A stretch of DNA of 64,000 nucleotides from Darksidea phi (lineage: Eukaryota; Ascomycota; Dothideomycetes; Pleosporales; Lentitheciaceae), in NCBI GenBank assembly GCA_030770425.1, contig JASJFT010000192.1:23464-87463 (forward strand). Reading direction: 5' to 3'. The notes under the pieces were generated by a model. It ran no database searches, was not told the origin of the DNA, and worked only from the letters and a program-made list of their open reading frames with translations. Of the stretch, positions 43,903 to 54,321 are shown in pieces; within the stretch, counting starts at the first letter, position 1; the number at the start of each line of letters is the position of its first letter. The position numbers and the translations under genes were made by a program.

Positions 43903-45212
43903 CCATAATGTCTCATGTCGCATCCGCTCTCGACGAGGTAAATTCCCCTGTCCACGCTAAAGGTCGCCTATGCACGAATGCCGGTTAATATCTGTACGAC
44001 AGCACGGCCTCACAGCGACCCAGCCAGTTACAATGGGCCTCTTTCAACGACGCAGCGTAATCAGAAAGAGCTATTTGCAAGGTCTCGTACAATATCGATC
44101 GCGTACGTTCTCGACCGTCCGAATAAGGGACTTATTGCGAAGAGCTGGCTGTGCTGCTTGCGCGTTACAACTAGGTACATAGCGGAGCGTTTAGTAAAAC
44201 GTCCTGGTTCCGCGGGGGGTCAGCATAAACGAGGTCGTTTAAAACTTTCGACTCGCAAGATATACCCACTTTGGCGGGCTTTGATATTTGGCGACTTCGA
44301 TGCTGTGGAGGGGTCTGCATCAGGCACCCAAGACGCGTAAGCTCTCGTGCACAAGTGACTCAACTTTCGACCCCATTGGGGGAAAATGCACGGAAGAACA
44401 TTCACTCGAACCCTTCCTTGAATCTCTTGTTATCCGCTCTAGTGCTTCGGCATCGAGTATGGTGCAAGAGCAGCGCGCCTCGGCTTTTTGGTGAGGTTGA
44501 GTTTATTTCCGCAGCGTCCTAAAACGACGGGAATTCCCACCTGTTGCGGAAGGAGCTGAGGGGCTGTGACATTTTGTTGGATTTATTTGACTGATAGTAT
44601 CTTGAGTAGAGGCGCGTTTGCTCGGGTTCCAGGCCCATTATGCAATACGCGCCATCGGGAATGTTAAGATCGGAATGTCAAGTTCGAGATAGGCGAAATA
44701 CTATCAAAAGCATGTCAGCTGAGTGTCAGCAACCTTCTTTGGTAAACGTCTAAACGACATTTGATAATAATGTGGTATGGTTTACGCCTGTGGCGAGGCT
44801 CCCTGTAAGGCTCTTAGCCAATGTCCATTTGCGAATCAAGGCAGTTTGAGGAGGCTAGCCGTTATCTCGTATCATTGGAATCCTTTCCTTGTATCCGACA
44901 CATCCAAGGCTTGGTGGACGGCACTTATTAGAGTTCTTTATCAACAGGCTACGCTAGCTGGCTCAAGAATGTTGCAAAACTCTTCAAATCGCTCATCTCT
45001 TCTCTAATTATGTTTGAAGCTATCAAATGTAAATTTTTGACGTCTCGCTGCGAATGCGCCTTGTGCCCCGCACTTCTGTCACCTCAGGCAGACATTTCAG
45101 CCACAAATTCGCCACAGCCGAATCATGTCTAGCAAAAACGCCTCGCCGAAGGCTCAAGCGGGCGAGCTGAATAGGCAACAACACGTATATATGTGGGCAT
45201 TTTCCACCTCAC
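43903..45212. other. Intergenic, nothing identifiable
   Basis: Frames of up to 120 codons overlap each other at 43970-44522 without motif or splice support. No transposon features were seen. Confidence 0.35.
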
Positions 45213-45220
45213 TATATATT
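45213..45220 (+). promoter_or_regulatory. Possible TATA element
   Basis: A TATATATT sequence lies about 35 bp upstream of the ATG at 45253. The short distance makes this uncertain. Confidence 0.3.
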
Positions 45221-45252
45221 GCACACCATCATTTTCATAGTTCCTCTGCACA

Positions 45253-47222
45253 ATGGCCTTAGCCTTCAACATCCAGCGGGCCGGCCCGCTGGCTCAGGTC
45301 GGCATAGGCCCTGGGGAGCTTATGGCTGCTTACCAAATCGCCACTGGTGCTTATGGATGGTGGAAAGCTCGCGAGCGCACCGAATCTTTAGTTCATCTCC
45401 TCGAGAGCAGCCGATGCTCGTTATCGGCACCGAGTTCCTTCGATCACGGCGTGTACATACGAGTTCGCACCGACCATGGGAAGATGCAGGGCGTCGTTGT
45501 TCAGAACCACACAGTGTCTCTGGCGTTCCGGTTGAAGACATAATGAACCAGAATCTGCCAGAGCAGAAGAGCGAGGTTCCATTCGTCATTGGGGTAATCA
45601 AATGGTGTCTGACGCCCAGGCCGCAGCGCAAGTTTTCGAAATACGCGACCCGAAGTCTGAGAGCCTGGTCTATGGCGTCTCTTCTTTTTAAACTCGGCTT
45701 TGACATCATTCCGGCGACCTATATCGCTTCGACGCCATCCGATTGTAGCTCGGCATGCCCAGGAGAAGCTCCTGAAGTCTATCTCATTGCCTGCACTGGC
45801 ATCGATACCGATTACCTTGCATGCGCCTTCCATATCGAAGAATCCGCCCAAACAATCCGGCCGTGCATCACCCCATTGTCAGGGGTACCTGTACTAGCCT
45901 TCCGCCACCTGAGCGGCAAACCTTACAACATGGACATAAGAAAGCTGCAAGAGGCTTTCGAGATATCCTTCGTCAAAACTCGGGAGAGTTGTATGGGGCT
46001 ATTGGGTTCATTCAGGACGTCTGGCCCAGATGACATACCGGATCTGCATAAGCAGCTCTGGCAACTTTTCATTCCGGGAGCGTCACTTCGTATGGGGGGT
46101 TTTCCTTACTTCCCTGCGATGTCCGAATATATTCCTTCTACGTACGAGGACGACGCGTCTTGGAGGCCGGAACTTATAAGCGATTATCTTTCCAATAGCG
46201 ATTGTACTCATGAGAACACCGCACTACACTCAAAAGCTTTCTACAATGCCTACGTACTCAAGGCCATCGTCTTGGGAACGCTCTATGGTGGATGCAGCAA
46301 CCTCATCATATGGCCCGAAAACGGTACACAAATATTCCAACAAGACATATCCTTCATACCTTCCATAGTTCGGCCCGACAACTTCTGTTATCTACAACAA
46401 TGGGCTCAGGCAACGAGATACTACCTTGACCCCAACCCCTTTCACCGCTTGTCAATCCTTGGAAATATTTTTCTCGGATCGCCCGAGTTGCGCGATTTCC
46501 ATCCTGCGAATGTTCCACTGCTCGGCGTGCATATGCATGGAGTTACTTTACTCTCCGAATTAGTTGTTCACCCTACAATCCGTTCCGACGCATCGTGGCG
46601 CTATTACCTCTTACGCGGCCAGCCCTTGAATTTACCTACGGATGAACATGGAATCTTTCGCTCAGCTGACTGCTCTCTACCTGAACATGATGTCGAGCTA
46701 ACGGGAAAGCCACTGTTGACTACGCTACAAGCTTACGATAAGTTCAAACAAGGTCACGCTCTTCGCATAGATGCGGAGCCATCTTGGAATACCGCTCCTC
46801 AAGCTCTCATATGGAAGATACGTCGCAACGGCGTCCCACTAGGTACCCTACCCATCGATGAATTTCGCACATCATGCAAGCCCTGTCGCTGCGGACAGTA
46901 CGTCTCCTCAGTCACTGTCCCACAAGACGACCACAACCGGTGGCATCTTATGACTCTCGATGACCTCGTGAAGGGAGTCCCAAGGCGAACCTCAACATTC
47001 CTAAACTACCTTGTTGATGCGAGTGCCAGTGAAGCAGCGACCATGCTCGCGGTCGGTTTGTGCACAGGCTATCCGCGTAAAGTTGTTTGGGACTGCTTCC
47101 AGTGCGCATTCGATGAATTAGTTATCTATCAGAAGAGACGTGAATATAGAGTGGGTGGTGCTATTTTGATTGTAGCATGGACATTTCACAATAGGAAAGC
47201 TCGAGGCAATGGCGATATCTGA
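45253..47222 (+). CDS. Uncharacterised family protein, intact copy (about 635 aa)
   Basis: The likely start is ATG 45253 (MALAFNIQRAGPLAQVGIGP). That frame (to 45543) differs from the long downstream frame ending at 47222, so an intron or frameshift lies between. A GT-AG intron 45453-45514 (62 nt) joins them in frame, but its branch site is weak. The downstream frame is supported by its decayed paralogue at 40662-42518 from VEDIMNQNL onward. Conserved blocks include SLRAWSMASLLFKLGFDIIP, TLLSELVVHPT, YLLRGQPLNLP, a CKPCRCGQ cysteine cluster near the C-terminal third, and VVWDCFQCAF. There are no membrane spans or signal peptide, and I recognise no domain. The first 100 codons of the long frame upstream of VEDIM are not thought to be coding. 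Confidence 0.65.
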
Positions 47223-47889
47223 TATAATTATCTTACTTTAGAGATAGAGAAGGTTTTATGTACTATGTTTATTATAGTTTTAGTCTCTATAAGTTCTATT
47301 ATTCAGATTAAAAGCTATCTACGTAGGGAATATATAATATATATTATATTCTAATCCTTGGTAAGCTTTAAGACCTATATCGCAAGGCTATATTTAGGTA
47401 TAGTAGTAAATGTAGTGGCCATATATTATAACGTCGTTAATAGCAGAATATGTAAAACACAGTCGATCTTGCACAGCTATTCCGATAGATACGTGACTTG
47501 TTAAAGCGCATATCTATTACAGCTCATGCTCGTGTGTGCGTGTGTTTCTTATTAGGGCGGTTCACCTAACGGTACGAGCCGTTACGGGTGCGCCAGCTGG
47601 TCACACTTTGTTTCCTTTGCGCTCTTCTCTAATTCAGAAGGCAAGGTAATCCACCAATGCGGCCAAGCTGAGATGTTAAGGAAATAATATGTATCTGCGC
47701 TCTACGGCAAGGGTGATGGCCGGCCGGTCGGTGAGTGATGACGCCGTGTGTACCGGGTAGAACTGATGCAGGGAAGGCGCCGCAGAAAATGCAGCGCGGC
47801 TGACGTAGCAGGTGGGCCAAGCCTTAGACTTCGTAATTTTCATGATTATTAGAAAAGGATAGTTATATATTGTAGCAAGCACATAGCTT
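47223..47889. other. AT-rich RIP-like patch and spacer
   Basis: From 47223 to about 47460 the sequence is rich in TATA/TTATA dinucleotides, like the copia relic at the left end, and probably is the RIP-mutated edge of a repeat. The remaining stretch has no coding signal. Confidence 0.45.
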
Positions 47890-48806
47890 TCAGTTCCATC
47901 CTTTCTTCAAAGTGGCAATAGTAGTCCGGAATGACCACTGTGTTCCGCCACCTGTGTATCCCAGCTCCAGGGTATAGTATCCCAACACGATTAGCCCGAT
48001 CAAAGGAAGAGTAGACACAAAATACACCCAAAACAATTTATCTCCAGGCCTGTACGGATCGGACATGCTGAAAAGCGAGGCAACGTACGCAAGAGGAATG
48101 AAGACGACACCTAAGACCGTGAGCGCCTTCACACTTTTTGCCTCGCGTATCGATCGTTCCGTCGCCTCCAGCGCGAGCTCCTGGGCCTTGGCCGCCTGGC
48201 GGTTGTTAGTGAGGCCGGCCAAGGCCGCAGTGGTGCCATTCAGGCCGTTCGCACGCCGGCCGATCTCCTTGAAGCGCAAGTATAAAAACTGATAGTCTGC
48301 GGCGCTGTCTTTCCAGTCTGTCGTTTGATTCAGGTTGGGGCTCTCGAATGGTATCCCCAATTGCAGCATGATTGCCTCGAGGTCATCTTTGTATTCCCCG
48401 ATGCGTCTCTCGAGAGCTTGCACATCACTCCACTGCTCTTCCACCGCAGCGATGGCGAAGTCAGTCAAGTCTTGTCGACGAGAGAGGTTAAATTGTACTT
48501 TCTAAATTACAGCCAGAAAGTATTCTGCCAACTTCAGGTAATGACTGGCGGCAATTTTTTCTACGAAGATTCCCAACGAACTAGGATAGGCCAGATCAAG
48601 CGCACTTGAGTGAGCATGGATGTAGAAAACAATATCGTCTAAAACGGATGTCCCCGAACGGCTCTTTATCTGGTCCCTGTGAGGCATGAACTCTATATAG
48701 CCGGCGTTATATGGCGACGTCGCGAGGTTATAACCCGTTTTGCCAGAGTAATCCGTAAGCACTCGAATTACGGAGGATCACATATAATAAGGCCTAAAAT
48801 ATCAGC

Positions 48807-48821
48807 AAAAACGCCTTTGAT
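48807..48821. repeat. Target-site duplication, left copy (element D)
   Basis: AAAAACGCCTTTGAT here corresponds to AAAACCGCCTTTGAT at 49150-49164, with one mismatch in 15. Confidence 0.75.
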
Positions 48822-49149
48822 TTTGATTTTTACTGGGTTTGGATTTACATAGTGGAAGTCTCTTTTGTAAGGTCCGTACGAAATACAGTAGGAGTTTGTA
48901 TATAGTAAAGGTCCTATGCCTATACCTTATACATGATAATAGAGCTGTAGGGCTATACATAGTACTATCGGCCGTGAGCGACGAGGCGATGTTTCGAACA
49001 TCGAACATTGAGGCGGTTGGAAGACCAACAGCGGTAGCGATGAGTTAGCACCCCCACGCTACCGCCCACAGTATAGAAATTGCCTGCCATGATACCAGCA
49101 TCCCATACATATCCATCTCTTATCCTCAGCCAGCATCCTCGCTACATCC
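48822..49149 (-). repeat. SINE-like retroposon, copy D (328 bp)
   Basis: On the minus strand it starts GGATGTAGCGAGGATGCTGG, contains GGATAAGAGATGG and CTGTGGGCGGTAGCGTGG like copy A, then the common body, and ends AAATCCAAACCCAGTAAAAATCAAA. It is flanked by a 15-bp duplication with one mismatch. Several C-to-T differences from copy A indicate mild RIP. It lies within the CorA-like gene. Confidence 0.8.
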
Positions 49150-49164
49150 AAAACCGCCTTTGAT
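49150..49164. repeat. Target-site duplication, right copy (element D)
   Basis: This is the right partner of 48807-48821. Confidence 0.75.
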
Positions 49165-49634
49165 ATACCGCGTTTATATTAGATTCACAGTCCCACCCGC
49201 TAGCTTCGGATCTTTCTTGACCACAAAGTGCATTTGCTCCTTAAAACACCAACTTCGGGAAACTTCTCCATAATTCTGGTGAAGACGGTATGTCGTACTG
49301 AAATATCGCACAAATTCTGGAACCTGTAGGTAGTGTGGAGAGCAACAATGGCTCATAATATTTGAGCGAAATATAGTCACGGCTGTGAATAGCAAACGGC
49401 AAAAATGGAATGCCACCGCCCTCGCCGGTAGCCCGATCATTAACAGCAATGAGCCGCTCATAGTCTATAAAAAGTGAAGGATGTAACTGAAAATGGGATC
49501 CGAGGACCCCGACAAATTCGCGAGAAAGAGCTTCGAGGATGTAGACTGAACGCCGCGGGGTAGTGTTGCAGCGCGCTTGCTCATGCAAGTAGGTTTTGAA
49601 GCGTATTTGAGCCCCGAAGCTATCTTGCTAGCCC

Positions 49635-50265
49635 TAAGCAACCGTTTGGCTTGAGATCAAGAGCAACAACTCTCGGCCTTACCCGATGCCACGGACGCCC
49701 TGCTGATGTTGGTGAGGGAGTATTCTGATTTCGCTCTTTCAGTCGGGGATCTGCTTTACATAGAGACTTCCGGAATTTGTCGTAGCTTTCAGAACCCATG
49801 AATTCATCTATGATTTCGCCGAGTAGTTTTAGTCAATGTTAGCTGAAATCCACAGTGGAAGAGAAAGAAGAACAAGACATTGATCATCCTTGCGGCTCCT
49901 AGGCTTATGTAGTGTGATTTTCGGGTGAGACTACTTGCGCCATTTTGTATACAATTGGTGGAGAATCAGGTTATTGAGAAGGTGGCTGAGTGCATGCAGC
50001 GCTGTGGGGGCCGCAAACCGCATCAATGAGAACGCAGCGAGATGACTGTGCTTTATTTGGCTGTGCCGCATTTATCTGTGCCGCATTTTATGTATGTATC
50101 CATGGACGCGTGGATTTTTGGATTTCGTCCTCATGTCTTTCTGCGCTCGTTTACCAGATTGTTACTGTATAGCCGGACTTTACTTGAGCCTGTGGTCAAA
50201 AGTCCACTTCACCGTTCGGTTTCAATTACTATCGTTCCTAAAAGGCCTTGAATACCAAAAAAAGA
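49635..50265. other. Intergenic, nothing recognised
   Basis: The far 5' end of the CorA-like relic may extend into this stretch. Otherwise only the promoter of the deaminase gene is expected. Confidence 0.35.
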
Positions 50266-52560
50266 ATGCCCACAAGCGACTCTCCCCGGTCCGTACACTT
50301 CAGGAGAGATATTTCGATTGGGGAGTCTTCACCTACTGTTGCTACTGGACCGGATGCTCCCGACCTTCAGTCTTCACATGCCAAATCCCCGAACCCTGAG
50401 CTCCGACCGGCTTCCAACTCCTCGCTTTGGAAACTTCCTGGTCTTGATAAGGACACATTCTATGCTTCTGCCCTTTATCTTCATGCAGCTGTAGGGGAAC
50501 TCAAATCAAAGACATGGGACCGTAGTGGAACAAAGACTCCCCAGCGAACGCGGGACTTCCTCGATCGCCTTGCCGACTGTTTTGCGCGGTCCAAACTCCA
50601 AGATGCGCGCGACCATGTCTCGGCTACCGCAATGGTGAGGAACGAAGAACAGAAGAAGATCACGTTTTATATTGCCAAGAATCAGAGCGAGAAGGGATGT
50701 GAGCCTCTTGTCTCTCGCGAAGAGCTAAGCGAAATTACAAACGAGAACAAAGTCTTTGCGAAAGAATTAGTGGAATGGTTCAATAATATAACCCACAATA
50801 TTGGTGGCCCTCCACATATATTCAAGACAATGTGCAAATTCAGCCGGTCTCGTCTCGAGCATTACATCAGAAAGACAAGCGAGACCGACATTGATAACCT
50901 AGAGCATGTTGTGCTCTACGATCTTGGGAACAAATTTCGAGACGGTTGGGAAGTCGCCAAGTTCGTCATCAATGAATGCAAGCTTTATCAAGACGCTAAA
51001 TCCAACCTCAATGGTTCTGGCGGCCAGGAGTCTTGTTTGTTGGCAACTCATGCTCACCTGGCCGGCCAAACTCGTAAATACTATGGCTTTCGGATTCTTG
51101 CGGATAAAGTTGAGACTTCGCCTTCGGATTCCAAATTGAAGGGTCTGGCGGAGGCGGTGAAGTGGATCAACTATCTTGGCCGACTTTATGCCGCCCATGT
51201 CTGTTTCTCTGAGTTCTGCGGAGACCAAGAGCAGAGCGGATACTCTTTCGATTTTCAATTGCTCCCTTCGCTGGAAGATGAATGGAACGGCGATTCGTAC
51301 ATGGAGAAGATTCAATCATGGACAGGAGATCTGGGTTTAACTGATAGGCGCGGAATGCGCAAAACTGTGGACGGACAAATTGTTGTTGAGGTCAAAACGC
51401 TAGAGGCAGTGATGGACGAAATTGTTAAGACGACTGGAAACAAGGCTCGCGTCCATTGCGAAATGCAGCTCATGATGCATTTCTCACAACCGAACGCGGA
51501 GAACTGCCTGGATTACTTTGGCTGCAGCAAAAAATCTTGCTGGCTCTGTTGGCAAATGATGCGGGAGAACTCCAAATTCAGCATGAAGGATACTCATCGC
51601 AAGCTCTATCCACGCTGGGCCTTTCCGTTCGAATTCTCTCCATCACAACACGCCATCGCGCAAGGAGTGAAAACTGCTTACAACGAGATGTTATCACTCA
51701 TTCAGAATATGGTCATTAATCAGGAAGCTCTCAGCTTCCTAGAGCCATATCAACAGTCTTCTGCTCGAAACACTCCGCATCATGAACGTGCTCCGGCGAG
51801 CGATAATTCAGACTGGGAACCTGAATCAGGACCTTTCTCGGGCTCTACCATCATCGTATCAGAAAGGTTTCCGGCTGTGGTTGTGCCAGCTCTTTATCTC
51901 CCTGCATGCGGTTCTCCTACGCGGCAAGTGAAAGTCCAAGCCTATGAAATAGAGCCCTCGGTTCTAGACCAGCCGCTCGTTACTGGTCAAAGTTTTGGCG
52001 ACAAATGGATTGCATTTGCCTTCGAGCTGATCACGAAGCCAGAGCATGTTAGCTCTAGGACGGGAGTAGACGAGCTCGAACAGGGGTACTGGCATCGGGT
52101 AAAATTCTACTGCCAGTCTAAATTGCAGGACCCTTACGCATTGTGGTACCGCTCAGCGAACGCATTGGCCCCGAATCCTCGCCTTCTATCGATTTGGAAA
52201 AACATACACGGCGAAGAGGATGAAGATTTCCCCTGGAGAGGAGATGTATTTATTACGCAATGCGGTCGGGAACCCTCCGAGATAAAATTGACGCAAACTT
52301 CTCGTATAGATGATTCAGTATGTTTCAAGGCTCTTGAAGGCCTGTTTCGAAGTCAGGGAGCTGGATATTTAAGGGATACGGTGCAATCGGATCTGGTTGA
52401 AACAAGCGATTGGCTGACCGCTAGGACGCGTAGCTCACAGTTGATAGAAATAGTGGGAGGTCTAAGCCCAGAAGATCGAGAAGCACTTAAGGTAAAGGTC
52501 CCAGAGATAGCCGAGTATCGAATGAGTAGCAGCCATCGCGTCATCAAACTCGCGGTATAA
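50266..52560 (+). CDS. OTT_1508-like deaminase family protein (764 aa)
   Basis: This is a single-exon gene from ATG 50266 (AAAGAATGCC). An in-frame TTG just upstream is not taken as the start. The central domain has the zinc-deaminase signature VHCEMQLMMHF (H397, C398, E399), then YFGCSKKSCWLCW (C420, C425, C428). This HxE and C-x4/5-CxxC pattern with YxGCSKxxCxxC is that of the fungal OTT_1508-like cytidine-deaminase-fold family. The N-terminal 50 residues are disordered. The region at about 100-390 is helical (RLEHYIRKTSETDIDNLEHV), and the C-terminal 250 residues form another domain (DKWIAFAFELITKPEH). All catalytic residues are present. In other fungi the family is expanded and its substrate is unknown; roles in nucleic-acid editing or conflict have been proposed. 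Confidence 0.85.
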   Translation: MPTSDSPRSVHFRRDISIGESSPTVATGPDAPDLQSSHAKSPNPELRPASNSSLWKLPGLDKDTFYASALYLHAAVGELKSKTWDRSGTKTPQRTRDFLDRLADCFARSKLQDARDHVSATAMVRNEEQKKITFYIAKNQSEKGCEPLVSREELSEITNENKVFAKELVEWFNNITHNIGGPPHIFKTMCKFSRSRLEHYIRKTSETDIDNLEHVVLYDLGNKFRDGWEVAKFVINECKLYQDAKSNLNGSGGQESCLLATHAHLAGQTRKYYGFRILADKVETSPSDSKLKGLAEAVKWINYLGRLYAAHVCFSEFCGDQEQSGYSFDFQLLPSLEDEWNGDSYMEKIQSWTGDLGLTDRRGMRKTVDGQIVVEVKTLEAVMDEIVKTTGNKARVHCEMQLMMHFSQPNAENCLDYFGCSKKSCWLCWQMMRENSKFSMKDTHRKLYPRWAFPFEFSPSQHAIAQGVKTAYNEMLSLIQNMVINQEALSFLEPYQQSSARNTPHHERAPASDNSDWEPESGPFSGSTIIVSERFPAVVVPALYLPACGSPTRQVKVQAYEIEPSVLDQPLVTGQSFGDKWIAFAFELITKPEHVSSRTGVDELEQGYWHRVKFYCQSKLQDPYALWYRSANALAPNPRLLSIWKNIHGEEDEDFPWRGDVFITQCGREPSEIKLTQTSRIDDSVCFKALEGLFRSQGAGYLRDTVQSDLVETSDWLTARTRSSQLIEIVGGLSPEDREALKVKVPEIAEYRMSSSHRVIKLAV

Positions 52561-52949
52561 CGTAAAAAGGTAATATAATAAGGTTTTCGTCCCGAATATC
52601 TCGAAACTCAAGAAGGTTGTTAAAATCAAAGAGCTTCGCAGTCGTTGCCGAAGGCCGCCACTGCATGACTGCGAGGGCAACAGCCCGAGCCCAGGGTGCG
52701 TGCGACACATGCGCGCAAAAGGTATCAGTTAGAACTAATCTATAGTAGAAAATTTGCTTTAGCGACCAGAATATACTACCAAAAGCCTTTCTATAGGTAT
52801 ACCATCCTGTAACGCAAATAAGTACTCAGGAGCGATGCTGGGAAGAAATCTGAAAAAAAAAAAGTAATTGTTAAGTCCCTCTAGTATGATTCCAACATAT
52901 GGCACTCACCCTTGAAATAAGTTGGCCCCATCCCATCCGCCTCCGCACT
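52561..52949. other. Intergenic, 3' regions of convergent genes
   Basis: Nothing coding is seen. An A-rich tract occurs at 52853-52863. Confidence 0.4.
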
Positions 52950-53564
52950 TCAATGTCTCTTCCGCTGCCCCGCGGCCGAAGGCATATACTTATTAAGCTC
53001 ATCATCTTCCTCATATTCATCAACCTCGGTAGCCTCACTGTCATCGGAACGACCGGCCAGCTTAGCCCTCTGCGAAATCGGATCGGCAAGGCCTTCTCTG
53101 CACTGAAAAACTTGATCATTCTGGTCTAGTTCATATTCGCTCTCATATGCTCCGAGCTTAACCATCCACCCAATCGGCTCGCCAAACACATCCCGCGGCC
53201 ACTCATTCAGCTGCTGCGTAACCGCCTTTTCTTCAACTTCATCCTTCCACACGCCCCGCGCAAGTACAACTTCCGGCTTTGCCTTTTTGTTGTTTCCTCC
53301 CGTACGCTTTCGGATCTTGACGGTGCTACCGAAGTGCTCGTAGCGCCAGTCGCCTTGGCCGCTGGCCATCTTCCATTGAAGTTTCTTTCGCTCATTCTCT
53401 AGACTTTTGATCTCTTATTCGAAATAGCGGGTACGGATTTCTTGGTTTTGCCAAGAGGCGAGGCTCTGGTATGGCAGGGGTTTCCGGATGCCGGAGATCC
53501 AGGAGCCACGGCCTTTGAGGAGTTCGGGTGGGTCGTCCTCGTAGCCAATGGTGAGCAAAGTTTG
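52950..53564 (-). pseudogene. Unknown gene with an in-frame TAA (probable Gln codon)
   Basis: On the minus strand an exon beginning near 53564 after a CATCCAG acceptor reads QTLLTIGYEDDPPELLKGRG, YQSLASWQNQEIRTRYFE, then TAA at 53417-53415. It continues in frame as EIKSLENERKKLQWKMASGQ, DWRYEHFGSTVKIRKRTG and EWPRDVFGEPIGWMVKLGAY to the stop at 52950. The stop would be CAA (Gln) before one C-to-T change, so this is probably a recently disabled gene. If translation starts at ATG 53369 a 139-residue product remains possible. The C-terminus is acidic and then basic. No domain is recognised. Confidence 0.5.
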
Positions 53565-53612
53565 CTGGATGAAATGCGTTAGATGAAAGGTAATTTTAGT
53601 GTATAGCAGCAA

Positions 53613-54321
53613 TTACCTATGTTATCGAAAGCAATGTCAGCCGCTGATGTTGAAACAGTGGCGGAACGGGTCTGAAAGTAAAATAGAAAGCACACGATGT
53701 ATGAAGCTTAGAAGAGATCATCGCTGATAGGGTTTCTTCCGCTCACCATGCCATGTGCAATGTGAAGTATTTCCGGTTTCACTTGCATCATGGATGCGTT
53801 CACCTAATTAGCTTGCGGCAGCACGAAAAGTTTGAAATCAGCCAATAACTCAGCCCTACGTATTGAAGTTGAGTATTTAGCACGCAGCTGCCACCAGAAA
53901 GGCGGAACTCGGACAGACTCGGGTTCTGTAGAACGAATGGTAATAACGGGCAATTCATTAGGAGAATCTCGGGAGGAGAAGTGCTCAAAAAATCTGATAG
54001 CAATGATGGACCATTGTAAATAACAGCTTGCACAAAACTAGCTGCGTAACTGTAGTACAAGGGGTTAAGAGGCATCTTCATCTACCTTGCTTGGATCTAG
54101 ACCATCCAAGGTTTAACCGGTCGTCATGTCGAAAGAGGTATTGTCAGCTGCGGTATTAATTGTACCTAGAGAGCTAGCTTTGCCCTAGAATGTCGTTGAT
54201 GCCGGACTGCATCATCGTCACTCTGATAGACGTTTAGTATGAGCAAAGCCGGTGATACTCCTCCACCCTCATAGTCGTCAGATGCGGCACAAAAAGATCC
54301 CATTCCGGCAGTAGCTGTAAC
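53613..54321. other. Unresolved stretch, possible 5' exons of the preceding gene
   Basis: A 93-codon minus-strand frame (54081-53800) has NPLYYSYAASFVQAVIYNGP and could be an upstream exon, but I could not join it to the gene at 53564 with correct splice sites and phase. Confidence 0.25.

Larger units (their letters stand above)
47890..49634 (-). pseudogene. CorA-like transporter gene broken by retroposon D and stops
   Basis: The upstream part (49634-49180) reads SVYILEALSREFVGVLGSHF, QLHPSLFIDYERL and GEGGGIPFLPFAI, the N-terminal domain of fungal CorA-like proteins. The downstream part (48762-47890) reads FVEKIAASHYLKLAEYFLAV, SRRQDLTDFAIAAVEEQWSD and ends with two membrane spans (VLGVVFIPLAYVASLFSMSD, FWVYFVSTLPLIGLIVLGYY). 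Between them sits retroposon D. In-frame stops occur at 48504-48502 (TAG), 48780-48778 (TGA) and 48804-48802 (TGA), and TAG ends the open frame at 49636. CorA-type proteins carry divalent cations; this copy cannot make a full protein. Confidence 0.75.

Noticed and set aside
44220..44522. Overlapping frames between the peroxygenase and the 45.3 kb gene
   Set aside because: Three mutually overlapping frames exist with no motif, start context or splice support.
45219..45525. First 100 codons of the long frame ending at 47222
   Set aside because: This part is Arg/Ser/Pro-rich, is out of frame with the good ATG at 45253, and does not match the decayed paralogue until VEDIM.
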